A stretch of DNA of 62,488 nucleotides from Clostridia bacterium (GTDB lineage: Bacteria > Bacillota > Peptococcia > DRI-13 > SM3-B62). Both the position numbers and the translations under genes were made by a program. Each line of letters starts with the position of its first letter. Position 1 is the stretch's first letter. The notes beneath the pieces are model-generated. The model had not been told where the DNA came from. It made no database searches and was given only the letters and a program-made list of their open reading frames with translations. The stretch spans positions 1-62,488 of the forward strand of contig JAHDSQ010000055.1 in the NCBI GenBank assembly GCA_018432615.1, written 5' to 3'. Positions 1 to 7,725 of the stretch are shown one piece after another.

Positions 1-130
1 ACATTTTTACCACCCCTGACGATGTTGTTATGTGCAAGCTTTTTTAGCCATATCGTACATTTCCTTTGCACTTAATTATATCATTTTTCAGGGGAAAAGT
101 CTTATTTCATGCGGTTTTGCGGGTTATTCA

Positions 131-289
131 TCAGCCCCTAGATAGGTCTACTTCTGAGGATAGTAGTTTTTCAAAAAACTTCTCAACATTACTTTTCTTA
201 AACGATGTATACGATTGCAGGAAAATACTAAGTGTCTGTATTCCCACGCCTAAACCAGTCGCAATAAGTGAAAGTTGTGTACTATCCAT
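131..289 (-). CDS. Small hypothetical membrane peptide (52 aa)
   Basis: A 52-residue reading frame on the minus strand starts at ATG 289 with a good ribosome site (AAGGAAGTG) just upstream. It opens with about 20 hydrophobic residues (roughly 6-27), likely one membrane helix, followed by a lysine-rich segment (FKKSNVEKFFEKLL). I recognise no family. It lies just outside the GC-rich element at 333-582, so it could be an intact small cassette-like gene or the surviving start of a longer one. Coding is supported by the ribosome site and by the sensible hydrophobic-then-charged layout; function is unknown. Confidence 0.5.
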   Translation of the reverse strand: MDSTQLSLIATGLGVGIQTLSIFLQSYTSFKKSNVEKFFEKLLSSEVDLSRG

Positions 290-332
290 TTTTATCACTT
301 CCTTGACATCAGAATCCTACTGATAAGCGGTG

Positions 333-550
333 TGTCATATAACGGCCACGCATCTCCGACGTCCTCCGGCCCTAAGGCGAAGTCCGGGCCTTACCATAGC
401 TCTTATGTTAGGCCCGGGCGAGCCGGGTCATGCCTGACTTGGGCCGGGGGATGTGGCGCGCCCGCTCCAGCCCCGCCCGAAATTCTCGCCCCCGCTGAGC
501 AAGCTATCCGCGCCCGCCGCGGAGATGCAATGTTATGTGGAGTCGCGCGC
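333..550. repeat. GC-rich element with inverted ends resembling integron attC
   Basis: A strongly GC-rich block sits in AT-rich surroundings. Its two ends are inverted copies: the left reads TATAAC-n6-GCATCTCCG, and the right reads CGGAGATGC-n3-GTTATGTGG (521-540). A third core-like GTTAGGC lies at about 407-413, and several short GC-rich stems lie between. The TATAAC...GTTATG layout resembles the ends of integron attC/VCR sites. The 19-base sequence at 532-550 recurs inverted at 2128-2146 with three mismatches. The repeats are seen directly; the attC identity is inference, and no integrase gene is present. Confidence 0.5.
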
Positions 551-559
551 CCCTATATT

Positions 560-2059
560 CTAAGGCCGACAGGACGTCGGCCACCTATTGCAAAACGCAC
601 CTACAAATTCAGGATTAAGCTTTATGGCAATATTATGAGTCATAACTGATATCCCAAATTCTTTAACATTATTCAACTCTTGATATATTTTGTCCATATC
701 AATCTTCATAGCACTAATCGGGTCTTCTATCGTATAAATCGAACCAACTTCATTCACTTTATCAGTTAAATGAACAATATATAAAAAGTACTGTTCTCCT
801 TCCCTATACGCGACATCAAGTTCATTGATTGACATAAATATTGTACCGCTAAGGGAGGTAGTAGTTTTAACTTCAATTTGATTGGATTCGTCATCCCTTT
901 CAGCTAAAAAATCATAACCAGTGACATGACTTTTTTTCTTTACTTTAAACCCTTCCTTTTCCAACTCCCTCCTGACAATTCTCTCTCCTGCTTCTCCATA
1001 TTCCTCTTGAACTCTCCAGAATTTATGAAAATTGCGTTCTGTCTTGTCCGGTTTTTCATTGTTTGATGAAAAACCGCTCCCATGTTTTTCTAAGAAATTT
1101 GGATATGTGGCCTCCACATTTTCAAGTTTACATAAATTTAATACCCATATAGATGTAGATGTCCCAAACTCATGGGCTACTTTATCACAATCCTCCATAC
1201 GTAAATGTTCTCGTATTGCAGGATAAGACTCAAAAAACTGTTTTGCTTTGTAAATTACTCCTGCATGCCGTATGCCATTTTTCGTAAACTTCTCCTTGAT
1301 TGTAAAATAATTTTTAATTCTCCCCAGTCGATTAGATATGTAGCCATATGGATACTTCTCATCTTCTTTTGTATTCCCATCGACTTTCTTAATAATTCTG
1401 CCCTCTGACGGAAGAAAAGGCTGAGAGTTTCTTCTTGGATTTGGAGATGGATCATATGTAATATATTCGGTTGATTTATAAGCTTCATCCATCAGTTTTA
1501 AACAATCATCATCTATCATGATATTTCTTCCGTTTATATTTATCATATTTCCTTTTATGTTATCTATCTCAAGTTGCCCTATTTCATCTAGGTCCAACCC
1601 TTCAAACAACAGTTTAATTATCAATGCATCTTGAGGATTAATCTCTCTGCACATAGCTACAATATTGTTTATGTCATCAAATGATAAATACTTGTCATTA
1701 AGCCTAAACTGTTCCTCCCAATCATTCAGAGTCTTCAACTCATACTTCTTTTTTATAAATTCTTTGTTTGCCGGATTCTCATAGCTGCTTTCGCCATTTT
1801 GTCCTTTAACAAAGTCTATATAATGTTTTATAACATTACGCCTTTGAGGAACGCCTTTCACTCTATTAAGGCTTAATAGAATTTCTATTTGTTCAAGAGT
1901 GAATTCCGATAAATCTTTACCCAAATATCTTTCTAAATCTGCTGCTTGCTCAAAGAAGAACGCATACCCTTTTTTGGATTCATTCTGTTCAAAAAAGCTT
2001 ATCTTAGAATGAGGATTCTCAAAATCATAGCTTTCAATGGGCCTTTCTTCTCTTGCCAT
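560..2059 (-). CDS. Degenerate tyrosine-recombinase-fold / DUF3883 nuclease fusion
   Basis: A 499-aa protein starts at ATG 2059 behind GAGGAGG. Residues about 60-310 look like a tyrosine recombinase without its active site: box I reads LLFEGLDLDEI with no arginine, the HxxR box reads KNGIRHAG with the first histidine lost, and the nucleophile tyrosine of the final box is a tryptophan (about 305, in VAHEFGTSTSIW). This resembles MrpR-type phage regulators. Residues about 350-480 match DUF3883, a PD-(D/E)xK-like nuclease domain: E360, D383 in GYDF, then IEVK at 395-398. DUF3883 is common in restriction and defence proteins. The last eight codons and the stop come from a hairpin repeat, so the C-terminus is probably altered. 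A defence or mobile-element regulatory role is inference. Confidence 0.72.
   Translation of the reverse strand: MAREERPIESYDFENPHSKISFFEQNESKKGYAFFFEQAADLERYLGKDLSEFTLEQIEILLSLNRVKGVPQRRNVIKHYIDFVKGQNGESSYENPANKEFIKKKYELKTLNDWEEQFRLNDKYLSFDDINNIVAMCREINPQDALIIKLLFEGLDLDEIGQLEIDNIKGNMININGRNIMIDDDCLKLMDEAYKSTEYITYDPSPNPRRNSQPFLPSEGRIIKKVDGNTKEDEKYPYGYISNRLGRIKNYFTIKEKFTKNGIRHAGVIYKAKQFFESYPAIREHLRMEDCDKVAHEFGTSTSIWVLNLCKLENVEATYPNFLEKHGSGFSSNNEKPDKTERNFHKFWRVQEEYGEAGERIVRRELEKEGFKVKKKSHVTGYDFLAERDDESNQIEVKTTTSLSGTIFMSINELDVAYREGEQYFLYIVHLTDKVNEVGSIYTIEDPISAMKIDMDKIYQELNNVKEFGISVMTHNIAIKLNPEFVGAFCNRWPTSCRP
564..582. repeat. 7-bp hairpin with AGGAC loop (left copy)
   Basis: A perfect GGCCGAC / GTCGGCC stem encloses the loop AGGAC. 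It lies within the last codons of the DUF3883 gene and supplies its final residues just before the stop. A matching hairpin with a different stem but the same loop lies at 2104-2122, on the other side of that gene. Confidence 0.6.
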
Positions 2060-2103
2060 TTTCTTGCCTCCTCATATATGGATTGGTAAAAGTCTTATAT
2101 TAT

Positions 2104-2122
2104 CCGCCGCAGGACGCGGCGG
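2104..2122. repeat. 7-bp hairpin with AGGAC loop (right copy)
   Basis: CCGCCGC / GCGGCGG enclose the loop AGGAC, the same five loop bases in the same plus-strand orientation as the hairpin at 564-582. It lies about 45 bases upstream of the DUF3883 gene start. It is not followed by a T-run, so it is not a standard terminator. Confidence 0.6.
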
Positions 2123-2127
2123 TTTTT

Positions 2128-2240
2128 GCGCGCGATTTCATATAACTCCTTTTATCCGCACTGTTTCGCATTAACTCCTATTGGGTGTGTTTACCCGCAT
2201 TGCGTATAAACTTCTCCTATAGCAGTTAATGCGTACCTAT
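2128..2240 (-). repeat. Degenerate tandem repeats ending in an inverted cassette-end copy
   Basis: On the minus strand this stretch holds about three imperfect units of roughly 30 bases. Each begins AGGAG, followed by a TTAATGCG, TTTATACG or TTATATG core and a GCGGGTAAA or GCGGATAAA-like tail. The last unit carries GTTATATGAAATCGCGCGC (2146-2128), which matches the plus-strand sequence at 532-550 at 16 of 19 bases. I see no gene here. Confidence 0.5.
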
Positions 2241-2326
2241 TACGTATATATTGTATTTAGCTCACATTAGCTCAATACAATATAAAAGTTTAAATAATAT
2301 GGTAATTATACTACATTTCTCATCAA

Positions 2327-2358
2327 AAATCGAACCATGTGGAAACATGGTTCGATTT
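2327..2358. terminator. Hairpin terminator, probably of the adenine deaminase gene
   Basis: A perfect 14-bp stem (AAATCGAACCATGT and its complement) has the tetraloop GGAA and is flanked by A/T-rich sequence on both sides. It lies between two minus-strand genes and downstream of the adenine deaminase stop. The rest of 2241-2493 holds only A/T-rich spacer and a dispersed repeat. Confidence 0.6.
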
Positions 2359-2446
2359 GCTTGCAAATTCTGTCCTTTTCTACATCTTGGGACTGTATAA
2401 CATCTTCACCGATCTCTTCTCTGACGTTACCTTGGTAAGCCCAATC

Positions 2447-2490
2447 GCTGAGAAGTTAATCTCTGCTCTTATACAGCAGTAGCAATCAAA
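2447..2490. repeat. Dispersed 44-bp repeat, copy 1
   Basis: This starts GCTGAGAAGTT and runs through ATCTCTGCTC, and is about 85% identical to 8436-8479. Neither copy is coding in any obvious frame. Confidence 0.5.
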
Positions 2491-2493
2491 TAA

Positions 2494-4299
2494 TTACTCA
2501 ACAACCGCATCCAGCATTTTAAAGTTGAGGCAATCTACCAGCCCTCTGTTTGTCAGGCGCAGTTCGGGAAGGACCGGCAGAGAAATCAAGGCCATCGTCA
2601 TGAAGGGTGAAACCAAATTACACCCCAGCTCTTTCCAGGCTTGATCTAATTGTGCCACGTTAGCGGATACCTCTTCCAAGGTTCTGTCGGACATCAGTCC
2701 GGCAATCGGCAACGGCAACAAAGCCAGGATTTTCCCGTCTTTAACGGCAATCATACCTCCCCCTGCTTCGGCTAATGCATTGCCGGCCAGCACCATGTCC
2801 TCATCGTTCATCCCCACAATCAAAAGATTATGGCTGTCGTGGGCTACCGTAGATGCAACAGCCCCGCTTTTTAATCCGAAACCCTTGACATAACCTAAGC
2901 CAAAAGTCCCCGGACCTCCATGCCTCTCCATAACCATCACCTTGGCAACATCGTCCGATTCTTTAGGTAGGGGTTGTCCGTCAACTACCTCCATCTCAAT
3001 GACACGATGGTGAGTTCCCACATGGGCCTCAATAATTTCTATCACATGGGCTTTAACACTTGTCACCTTTTCCGGCGCTTTGATTACAAAGTGTTCCGGC
3101 TTTAGTTTTTCTTTCAAATGCACCGAATGCCGTGCTTCTTCAGGATAAGTATATAAAGGCAGTTCTATACTCATCTTGCCCTGCTCCGCCGCTATTTTCC
3201 CGTCAACCATCACCTTGTCGACAGCAACCTCAACCAAGTCGCTGATAAAGACGATATCAGCACAACGTCCCGGAGAAATACTCCCCAGGTGGCGATCAAC
3301 TTGGAAACACTGTGCCGTGTTAATGGTAACCATCTGGATGGCGGTAATGGGATTGACTCCCTGCCTGATGGCCCGCCGCAAAACATGATCAATATGTCCA
3401 AGCTCCTTTAAGGTATGGGGATGGACATCATCGGTTACTAAAACAGCGTACCTGGTATCAATGTTGTTTTCCGTGATTGAACGAACGGTTTCCTTCACAT
3501 CGTGCCAAGCCGAACCTTCCCGCATCTTGGCATACATGCCCAGCCTCATCCGGGCCAGCGCATCCTCCTTGGTTGTACTCTCATGACAGGAGGCTATTCC
3601 GGCAGCGGCATAAGCCTGCAAACCAATCTCCAAATCTGGGATAGAATAATGCCCGGTAATCGGTTTACCCGCGTCCAACGTGGCTTGCAGTTCACCGTGA
3701 GCACTTTTATCCCCGTAAATGATTCCTGGAAAATTCATCATCTCACCTAAGCCGATGATCCGATCATCCTCCATCCCTTCTTTTATCTCCGCCGGGCCAA
3801 ACACCGCCCCGGCATCCTCAAAACCCGGCGCCGCGGGGACACAGGAAGGCATGGTGGCATAGACCTTCATGGGCATTTTCCGGCCTTCTTCGGTCATTAA
3901 TTTTACACCCTCGACACCTAAAACATTTGCAATTTCATGAGGGTCCATGAAAATCGTAGTAGTGCCGTGGGGTAAGGCTGCCCGGGTAAATTCCCGCACG
4001 GTCATCATACTGCTTTCAACATGCATGTGTCCGTCCAAAAAGCCGGGTGCCAAGGTATATCCTGTCGCATCGATTATTGTAGTGTCATCCCCTATCGTAT
4101 GCTCTACTTTCCCTACCAAAACAATCCGACCGTGCTTGATAGCAATGTCCTTTTTATCCTCGATTTCCCCGGTATTGACGTTAACGATTCTTCCCCCACG
4201 AATCACAACATCGGCCTTGATAAGCCCCATGGCTGTTTGGGACAGTTCAGCGGTAATCTCATTGAAATTCTTTTCGGTAAGACTGTAAGATATATTCAT
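2494..4299 (-). CDS. ade: Adenine deaminase
   Basis: This cytoplasmic metal-dependent amidohydrolase converts adenine to hypoxanthine and ammonia in purine salvage or degradation. The N-terminal composite beta domain (VVIRGGRIVNVNTGEI) is followed by the TIM-barrel metal motif DGHMHVESS, then DPHEIANVLG, GHYS and VTDDVHPH, and by the family C-terminal domain with HDSHNLLIVGMND. At about 601 aa it has the usual length. I chose ATG 4299 because GGGGG lies eight bases upstream; ATGs at 4305, 4320 and 4356 are in frame but worse placed. It stands alone on the minus strand, with a hairpin terminator about 140 bases downstream. Confidence 0.95.
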   Translation of the reverse strand: MNISYSLTEKNFNEITAELSQTAMGLIKADVVIRGGRIVNVNTGEIEDKKDIAIKHGRIVLVGKVEHTIGDDTTIIDATGYTLAPGFLDGHMHVESSMMTVREFTRAALPHGTTTIFMDPHEIANVLGVEGVKLMTEEGRKMPMKVYATMPSCVPAAPGFEDAGAVFGPAEIKEGMEDDRIIGLGEMMNFPGIIYGDKSAHGELQATLDAGKPITGHYSIPDLEIGLQAYAAAGIASCHESTTKEDALARMRLGMYAKMREGSAWHDVKETVRSITENNIDTRYAVLVTDDVHPHTLKELGHIDHVLRRAIRQGVNPITAIQMVTINTAQCFQVDRHLGSISPGRCADIVFISDLVEVAVDKVMVDGKIAAEQGKMSIELPLYTYPEEARHSVHLKEKLKPEHFVIKAPEKVTSVKAHVIEIIEAHVGTHHRVIEMEVVDGQPLPKESDDVAKVMVMERHGGPGTFGLGYVKGFGLKSGAVASTVAHDSHNLLIVGMNDEDMVLAGNALAEAGGGMIAVKDGKILALLPLPIAGLMSDRTLEEVSANVAQLDQAWKELGCNLVSPFMTMALISLPVLPELRLTNRGLVDCLNFKMLDAVVE

Positions 4300-4542
4300 G
4301 TTCATAACCCCCATTTTCATTAGCTTTCCCTGCAGTATTCTAGACCATTCCGGCAAAATCCTCTCCCGGCCTGTTCTGATACAACTTTAATACCTTAATA
4401 CGGTAATCACCATGGCGAATCGCCAATGTAATCTTTATATGATTATTTGTAATATTTATTTGACTTTTTGTCAGTTATGTATTACTATGTTATTAAGGTG
4501 CAATTAAGGGTTAATAAGAAAGTTAAGAATTGAGGTGGTAGC

Positions 4543-4752
4543 TTGAGTAAAAACTTGAAAATGAAATCCGCAAGGGCGGCAAAGGATATGTCGCAAAAGG
4601 ACATAGCCGATGCCACAGGTGTCACCAGACAAACTATTAACGCCATAGAAAATGGAGATTACAACCCATCTATCAACCTATGCATTGCCATCTGCAAGGT
4701 GCTGGGAAAAACGCTCAATGATCTTTTTTGGGAGGATGATGTCAATGAATAA
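4543..4752 (+). CDS. XRE/Cro-family HTH regulator (69 aa)
   Basis: This is a minimal helix-turn-helix DNA-binding protein. MSQKDIADATGVTRQTINAIENG is a textbook HTH_3 domain, ending in KVLGKTLNDLFWED as in YozG/YvaO-type single-domain regulators. It starts at TTG 4543, with GAGGTGG six bases upstream. Its end overlaps the following membrane-protein gene, so the two are translated together. This arrangement (tiny XRE regulator plus small multi-pass membrane protein) is common in Firmicutes. It probably controls its own operon; the target is not visible. Confidence 0.93.
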   Translation: MSKNLKMKSARAAKDMSQKDIADATGVTRQTINAIENGDYNPSINLCIAICKVLGKTLNDLFWEDDVNE

Positions 4753-5191
4753 AAAGGGACTGGATGAAAGACAGCTTCATAAAAAGAATATGATTGGAAA
4801 CCAAATGTTTCTACTCCTTTTATATGCACTTATGCTTGATGCAGGGCTTTATGGATTTGGCTTCAGATGGATCAGTTACCCGGCAAACGTAATGCTTATC
4901 CTTACGATTTGTTCTGGAATTTATGTCTTCCGTTTAATAAGAAGCAATGCATATGTAGGTCCTTCAACCGAAAAAGAAAGGCCCTTCTTAAAAACCTTTC
5001 TCATGATACTGGTTTCTGTTGCTGTTGCAGGGGCTATTATAATATTAGTAAATATTTCCGGCTTCAGCAGTAATAATCAAACCGGTGATATGGCGGCACC
5101 CATTCTCTTTATCGCTGCTTTTGTCGCTTTGGCTGTTGCTGTTACAACGATTATTATAAAAAGAGTCCAAGATAAAGATGATGCAGAGTAA
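4745..5191 (+). CDS. Small four-helix membrane protein, partner of XRE regulator
   Basis: A 148-aa protein starts at ATG 4745, overlapping the stop of the XRE gene, with GGAGG at 4731-4735. The N-terminus is charged (KKGLDERQLHKKN). It is followed by hydrophobic segments at about 19-38, 45-62, 84-106 and 118-138 and a charged C-terminus (KRVQDKDDAE). It looks like the uncharacterised membrane proteins (DUF3796/DUF6773-like) usually found behind such regulators. Function is unknown; the exact family name is uncertain. Confidence 0.75.
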   Translation: MNKKGLDERQLHKKNMIGNQMFLLLLYALMLDAGLYGFGFRWISYPANVMLILTICSGIYVFRLIRSNAYVGPSTEKERPFLKTFLMILVSVAVAGAIIILVNISGFSSNNQTGDMAAPILFIAAFVALAVAVTTIIIKRVQDKDDAE

Positions 5192-5248
5192 CATCAAGCA
5201 CTTACCTAAAAACTAAAGAGACTGCGCCCACGCGGGGCGCACTAAAGA

Positions 5249-5290
5249 GGCGGAGGCAACCACTTATCCAAGTGATTGCCTCCGCCTTTT
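5249..5290. terminator. Strong hairpin terminator (duplicated copy)
   Basis: An 11-bp stem GGCGGAGGCAA / TTGCCTCCGCC, with an inner CACTT/AAGTG stem, is followed by TTTT. It is nearly identical to the terminator at 8692-8733 and lies next to a fragment of the same neighbouring gene, so the two were copied together. It would end transcription of the XRE-membrane protein pair. Confidence 0.8.
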
Positions 5291-5351
5291 GATACCTTTT
5301 TTTACTCTCAATTTATTAATTGTTTACCGAATTTATCCGCTAACCTGCTTG

Positions 5352-5413
5352 TTAAGCCCGGCCGTGGCCTACTCCACCTTGACCCTGGCCTAGCCCTTGA
5401 CTATTGCCGTTCC
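5352..5413 (-). pseudogene. Remnant of the 3' end of a DUF2680-type secreted protein gene
   Basis: Read on the minus strand this fragment encodes GNSQGLGQGQGGVGHGRA and a stop. That is almost identical to the C-terminus of the intact gene at 8803-9291 (GNSQGLGQGQGGVSRGRA). Similarity ends abruptly at about 5413, and no start or upstream part remains. With the copied terminator, this marks a duplication of about 160 bases followed by loss of the rest. Confidence 0.75.
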
Positions 5414-5432
5414 TATATGGATAGATTCACTA

Positions 5433-5585
5433 TTATCCGTTCTGTGGAGCCATATTTCTCTCCTTAATGGTAACGTCGCAGCCTATTATCTTTCCAGCTT
5501 GTATGATTAATGTAAAACTTCCGTAGCGCTTATCCGCAATCAACATTTTCAATATCTCATAGTATTCTAGAGGAATCTTATCCAT
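5433..5585 (-). CDS. DUF2292 (YezD-like) small protein, 50 aa
   Basis: This frame is too short for routine ORF calling. It starts at ATG 5585 with AAGGGG just upstream and ends at TAA 5433. The core LKMLIADKRYGSFTLIIQAGKIIGCDVTIKER fits the DUF2292/YezD family, small proteins of about 40-60 residues with a conserved (R)YGSxTLxIQxGKI pattern. These are often found near sulfur or amino-acid genes, but their function is not established. The last residues (MAPQNG) border the pseudogene fragment and may be non-native. Confidence 0.7.
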   Translation of the reverse strand: MDKIPLEYYEILKMLIADKRYGSFTLIIQAGKIIGCDVTIKERNMAPQNG

Positions 5586-5675
5586 TTCGAACCCCTTTCT
5601 AATCTACTATTTCCTTATTTCTACTTAGATTCTTAATCTAAGCAACCCTTTTTAAGTGATCTTACTTTAATAATT

Positions 5676-5697
5676 TAGCCTTAATCATTTAAGGCTT
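5676..5697 (-). terminator. Possible terminator of the sigma/anti-sigma operon
   Basis: An 8-bp stem AGCCTTAA / TTAAGGCT with loop TCAT lies just after the anti-sigma stop codon. On the minus strand it is followed by an A/T-rich tract. The stem is modest, so the call is tentative. Confidence 0.4.
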
Positions 5698-5708
5698 ATA
5701 TTCATAAT

Positions 5709-7085
5709 TTACTTCTTAAGATTTATTTCCCAAGGCCCTTTGCGGATAAATACCGGTCTCTCAAATGTTATCTTTAAGGATTCTGTCTCTAAAGGAACAT
5801 TTTGCAGATATATCACTTTATAGCTGCTCTCATCATATTCCTGGTTACTTGCTTTACCAGCATCATTGTAATACACCTTTTTTCCATTGACTTCAACTAA
5901 GGATGGTCCGTATTTGCTATCATAGCTACATGAAAAATCATATATCCCCTCAGAATTTAAATCCTGATATTTTTTATCAACAATAATTCTTAATCCATTT
6001 TTATCTGGGTTAGAAACTACTTCACTTTTTCCATCCGGAGTTCTAATGATGACACTTTCCTGATTTTTTACCCGTTCTATTCTGACAATACTGAGACTGT
6101 ATTCTCCTAGCTTAAAAGTTTGATCTAAATTCAAATAATCATCCGGAACGTTTATAGTCTGTTCCGAGCTTTGGCTGTTCGTTGTGCTGTTATCCTTTTC
6201 AATTAAGGTTACATAGGGAATTATAATCTTTAATCCATCTCTTAAACGGGCTTGAAAATAGTAGGTATTATCGGGTACTATCCTGTTTTGAGGAGAATTA
6301 AGAGGAAAATAGCGATTACCTTGTTGATCATTAAGATATATCTCATTGTTTGCGAAAAGCTGAATCTCTCTTGCGTCATCGCTTAAACCAATAAGTTTTA
6401 CCTCTAGCAAATCATCTACATATTCTGTAAAAGCTGCTATCCAAAGCCTATTGCGATAGGATACATTGCCATAGTCCTCAAAATCTTGAACGCTATCTAT
6501 CTTAGTCATAATAACCGGAATTTCGTATTCACCTATTTTTAGGTCAAACGTATCAACAACATTGTTGAACTGAAAACTAATCGCGCCTATCCATGAATAA
6601 GTTTTTGACTCAGTTTCACCTTCTCCAATTATATCTTTTGAAATCAGGTCCCCTTTTCTTTCTTTTTTATCAATAGCTGTTATATATTCTTCTTTTTCAA
6701 AAACTATATTACTATGAACAACTGCCTTGACAACATTTCCCTCTGTAAAACAAGACATAATTTCAATATATTTATCAGCATATTCTGCTCTAATCGTTCC
6801 ATCTAATGCATATGTATTATTATTGTTAAGATCATATATAATTGTATTTATACCGGGAATATACTTTGCAATTGGCCCTATAGCTGAAACAACTTTATTG
6901 CCATTGCTTAACACTAGTATCAAAGTTAGAACAATACCTATACCTAAAACCGCAATTTTTCTATTGTAATTCCTACGGGCTTTGGAATACCGCAGCAAAA
7001 CTTTTTCCTTTAGCTCATTAGTGACAATAATGCTGCTTAATTCTATGTCTAAGCCTTCTTTGATATCTTTATCTATCTTATCCAA
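5709..7085 (-). CDS. Anti-sigma factor-like membrane protein (DUF4179-like)
   Basis: A 458-aa protein has a cytosolic N-terminus of about 43 residues, one membrane helix at about 44-63 (IAVLGIGIVLTLILVLS), and a long extracytoplasmic region rich in beta-strand patterns. It follows an ECF sigma gene and overlaps it by eight bases, starting at TTG 7085. That is the standard layout for an anti-sigma factor that holds its sigma at the membrane until a signal releases it. The extracellular part resembles DUF4179 and has no recognisable enzyme motif. The signal is unknown. Confidence 0.8.
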   Translation of the reverse strand: MDKIDKDIKEGLDIELSSIIVTNELKEKVLLRYSKARRNYNRKIAVLGIGIVLTLILVLSNGNKVVSAIGPIAKYIPGINTIIYDLNNNNTYALDGTIRAEYADKYIEIMSCFTEGNVVKAVVHSNIVFEKEEYITAIDKKERKGDLISKDIIGEGETESKTYSWIGAISFQFNNVVDTFDLKIGEYEIPVIMTKIDSVQDFEDYGNVSYRNRLWIAAFTEYVDDLLEVKLIGLSDDAREIQLFANNEIYLNDQQGNRYFPLNSPQNRIVPDNTYYFQARLRDGLKIIIPYVTLIEKDNSTTNSQSSEQTINVPDDYLNLDQTFKLGEYSLSIVRIERVKNQESVIIRTPDGKSEVVSNPDKNGLRIIVDKKYQDLNSEGIYDFSCSYDSKYGPSLVEVNGKKVYYNDAGKASNQEYDESSYKVIYLQNVPLETESLKITFERPVFIRKGPWEINLKK

Positions 7086-7590
7086 TATTTTCTCTCCTTT
7101 CCAAACTGGTTTTTAATTGATCCCTGGCTCTGCTTAATCTAACAGTAACAGTTGATTCCTTGATCCTTAATACAGTTGCTATTTCGGCAACGTTTAGTTG
7201 AAAATAATAAAACAAATATATTACTTCTTTGTAAATTGGTTTTAATTCCATAATCTCTTCCACCATTTCCAACCTTTTGTATTCGTTTGTTTCATACCTT
7301 CCGGTCAAATTACTATTATTCTCAATAGTACTATGGTCCATTAACACTATTTTTTTGAACCACGAGGTCCGGAGATAGTTTTTGCAAGTATTAATAGCAA
7401 TTCTCATTATCCATGTATTCTCACTGGACTTCCCTTTAAAGGTTCGGAATTTTTGATAAACCCTTATGAAAGTTTCCTGAAAGGCATCTTCGGCCAGGTG
7501 TGTATCTTTCAGATATGTATAACAAATTCTTAATACTTTGTCACCGTGCTTATTTATCATATCTTCTAAATCCGGTATGCTATCATGCAA
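7078..7590 (-). CDS. ECF-type RNA polymerase sigma factor
   Basis: Sigma-70 family, extracytoplasmic-function group. Region 2 reads VLRICYTYLKDTHLAEDAFQETFIRVYQKF, with the conserved AEDAFQETF. Region 4 reads ELKPIYKEVIYLFYYFQLNVAEIATVLRIKESTVTVRLSRARDQLK, a clear HTH. I chose TTG 7590 (about 170 aa) because AAGGGGTGG lies at the right distance; an upstream GTG at 7620 would add ten residues. It is followed directly by its likely membrane anti-sigma factor, so the pair probably controls a cell-envelope stress response. Confidence 0.92.
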   Translation of the reverse strand: MHDSIPDLEDMINKHGDKVLRICYTYLKDTHLAEDAFQETFIRVYQKFRTFKGKSSENTWIMRIAINTCKNYLRTSWFKKIVLMDHSTIENNSNLTGRYETNEYKRLEMVEEIMELKPIYKEVIYLFYYFQLNVAEIATVLRIKESTVTVRLSRARDQLKTSLERRENIG

Positions 7591-7662
7591 TTCTAACCAC
7601 CCCTTCAATACATTAGACACAGCTTTTTATTAAAACCCTACAATAACATTTTATAATTTAAT

Positions 7663-7701
7663 TAGGGATATAACCAAAAAATCAATTTGGTTATATCCCT
7701 A
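7663..7701. terminator. 16-bp perfect hairpin between secreted-protein and sigma genes
   Basis: TAGGGATATAACCAAA pairs perfectly with its complement at 7686-7701 across a seven-base loop. It lies 25 bases beyond the stop of the minus-strand secreted protein gene. The long perfect stem suggests a terminator, or an element separating that gene from the sigma operon. Confidence 0.65.
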
Positions 7702-7725
7702 GTATTTACATTTCATAATTTCGTA

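Noticed and set aside
275-649. Plus-strand 124-aa frame through the GC-rich element
   Set aside because: It is Pro/Ala/Arg-rich from base composition, lacks a ribosome site, and covers inverted repeats and the end of the opposite-strand gene.
2128-2240. CRISPR array
   Set aside because: The units are imperfect, only about three, with no constant spacers and no cas genes.
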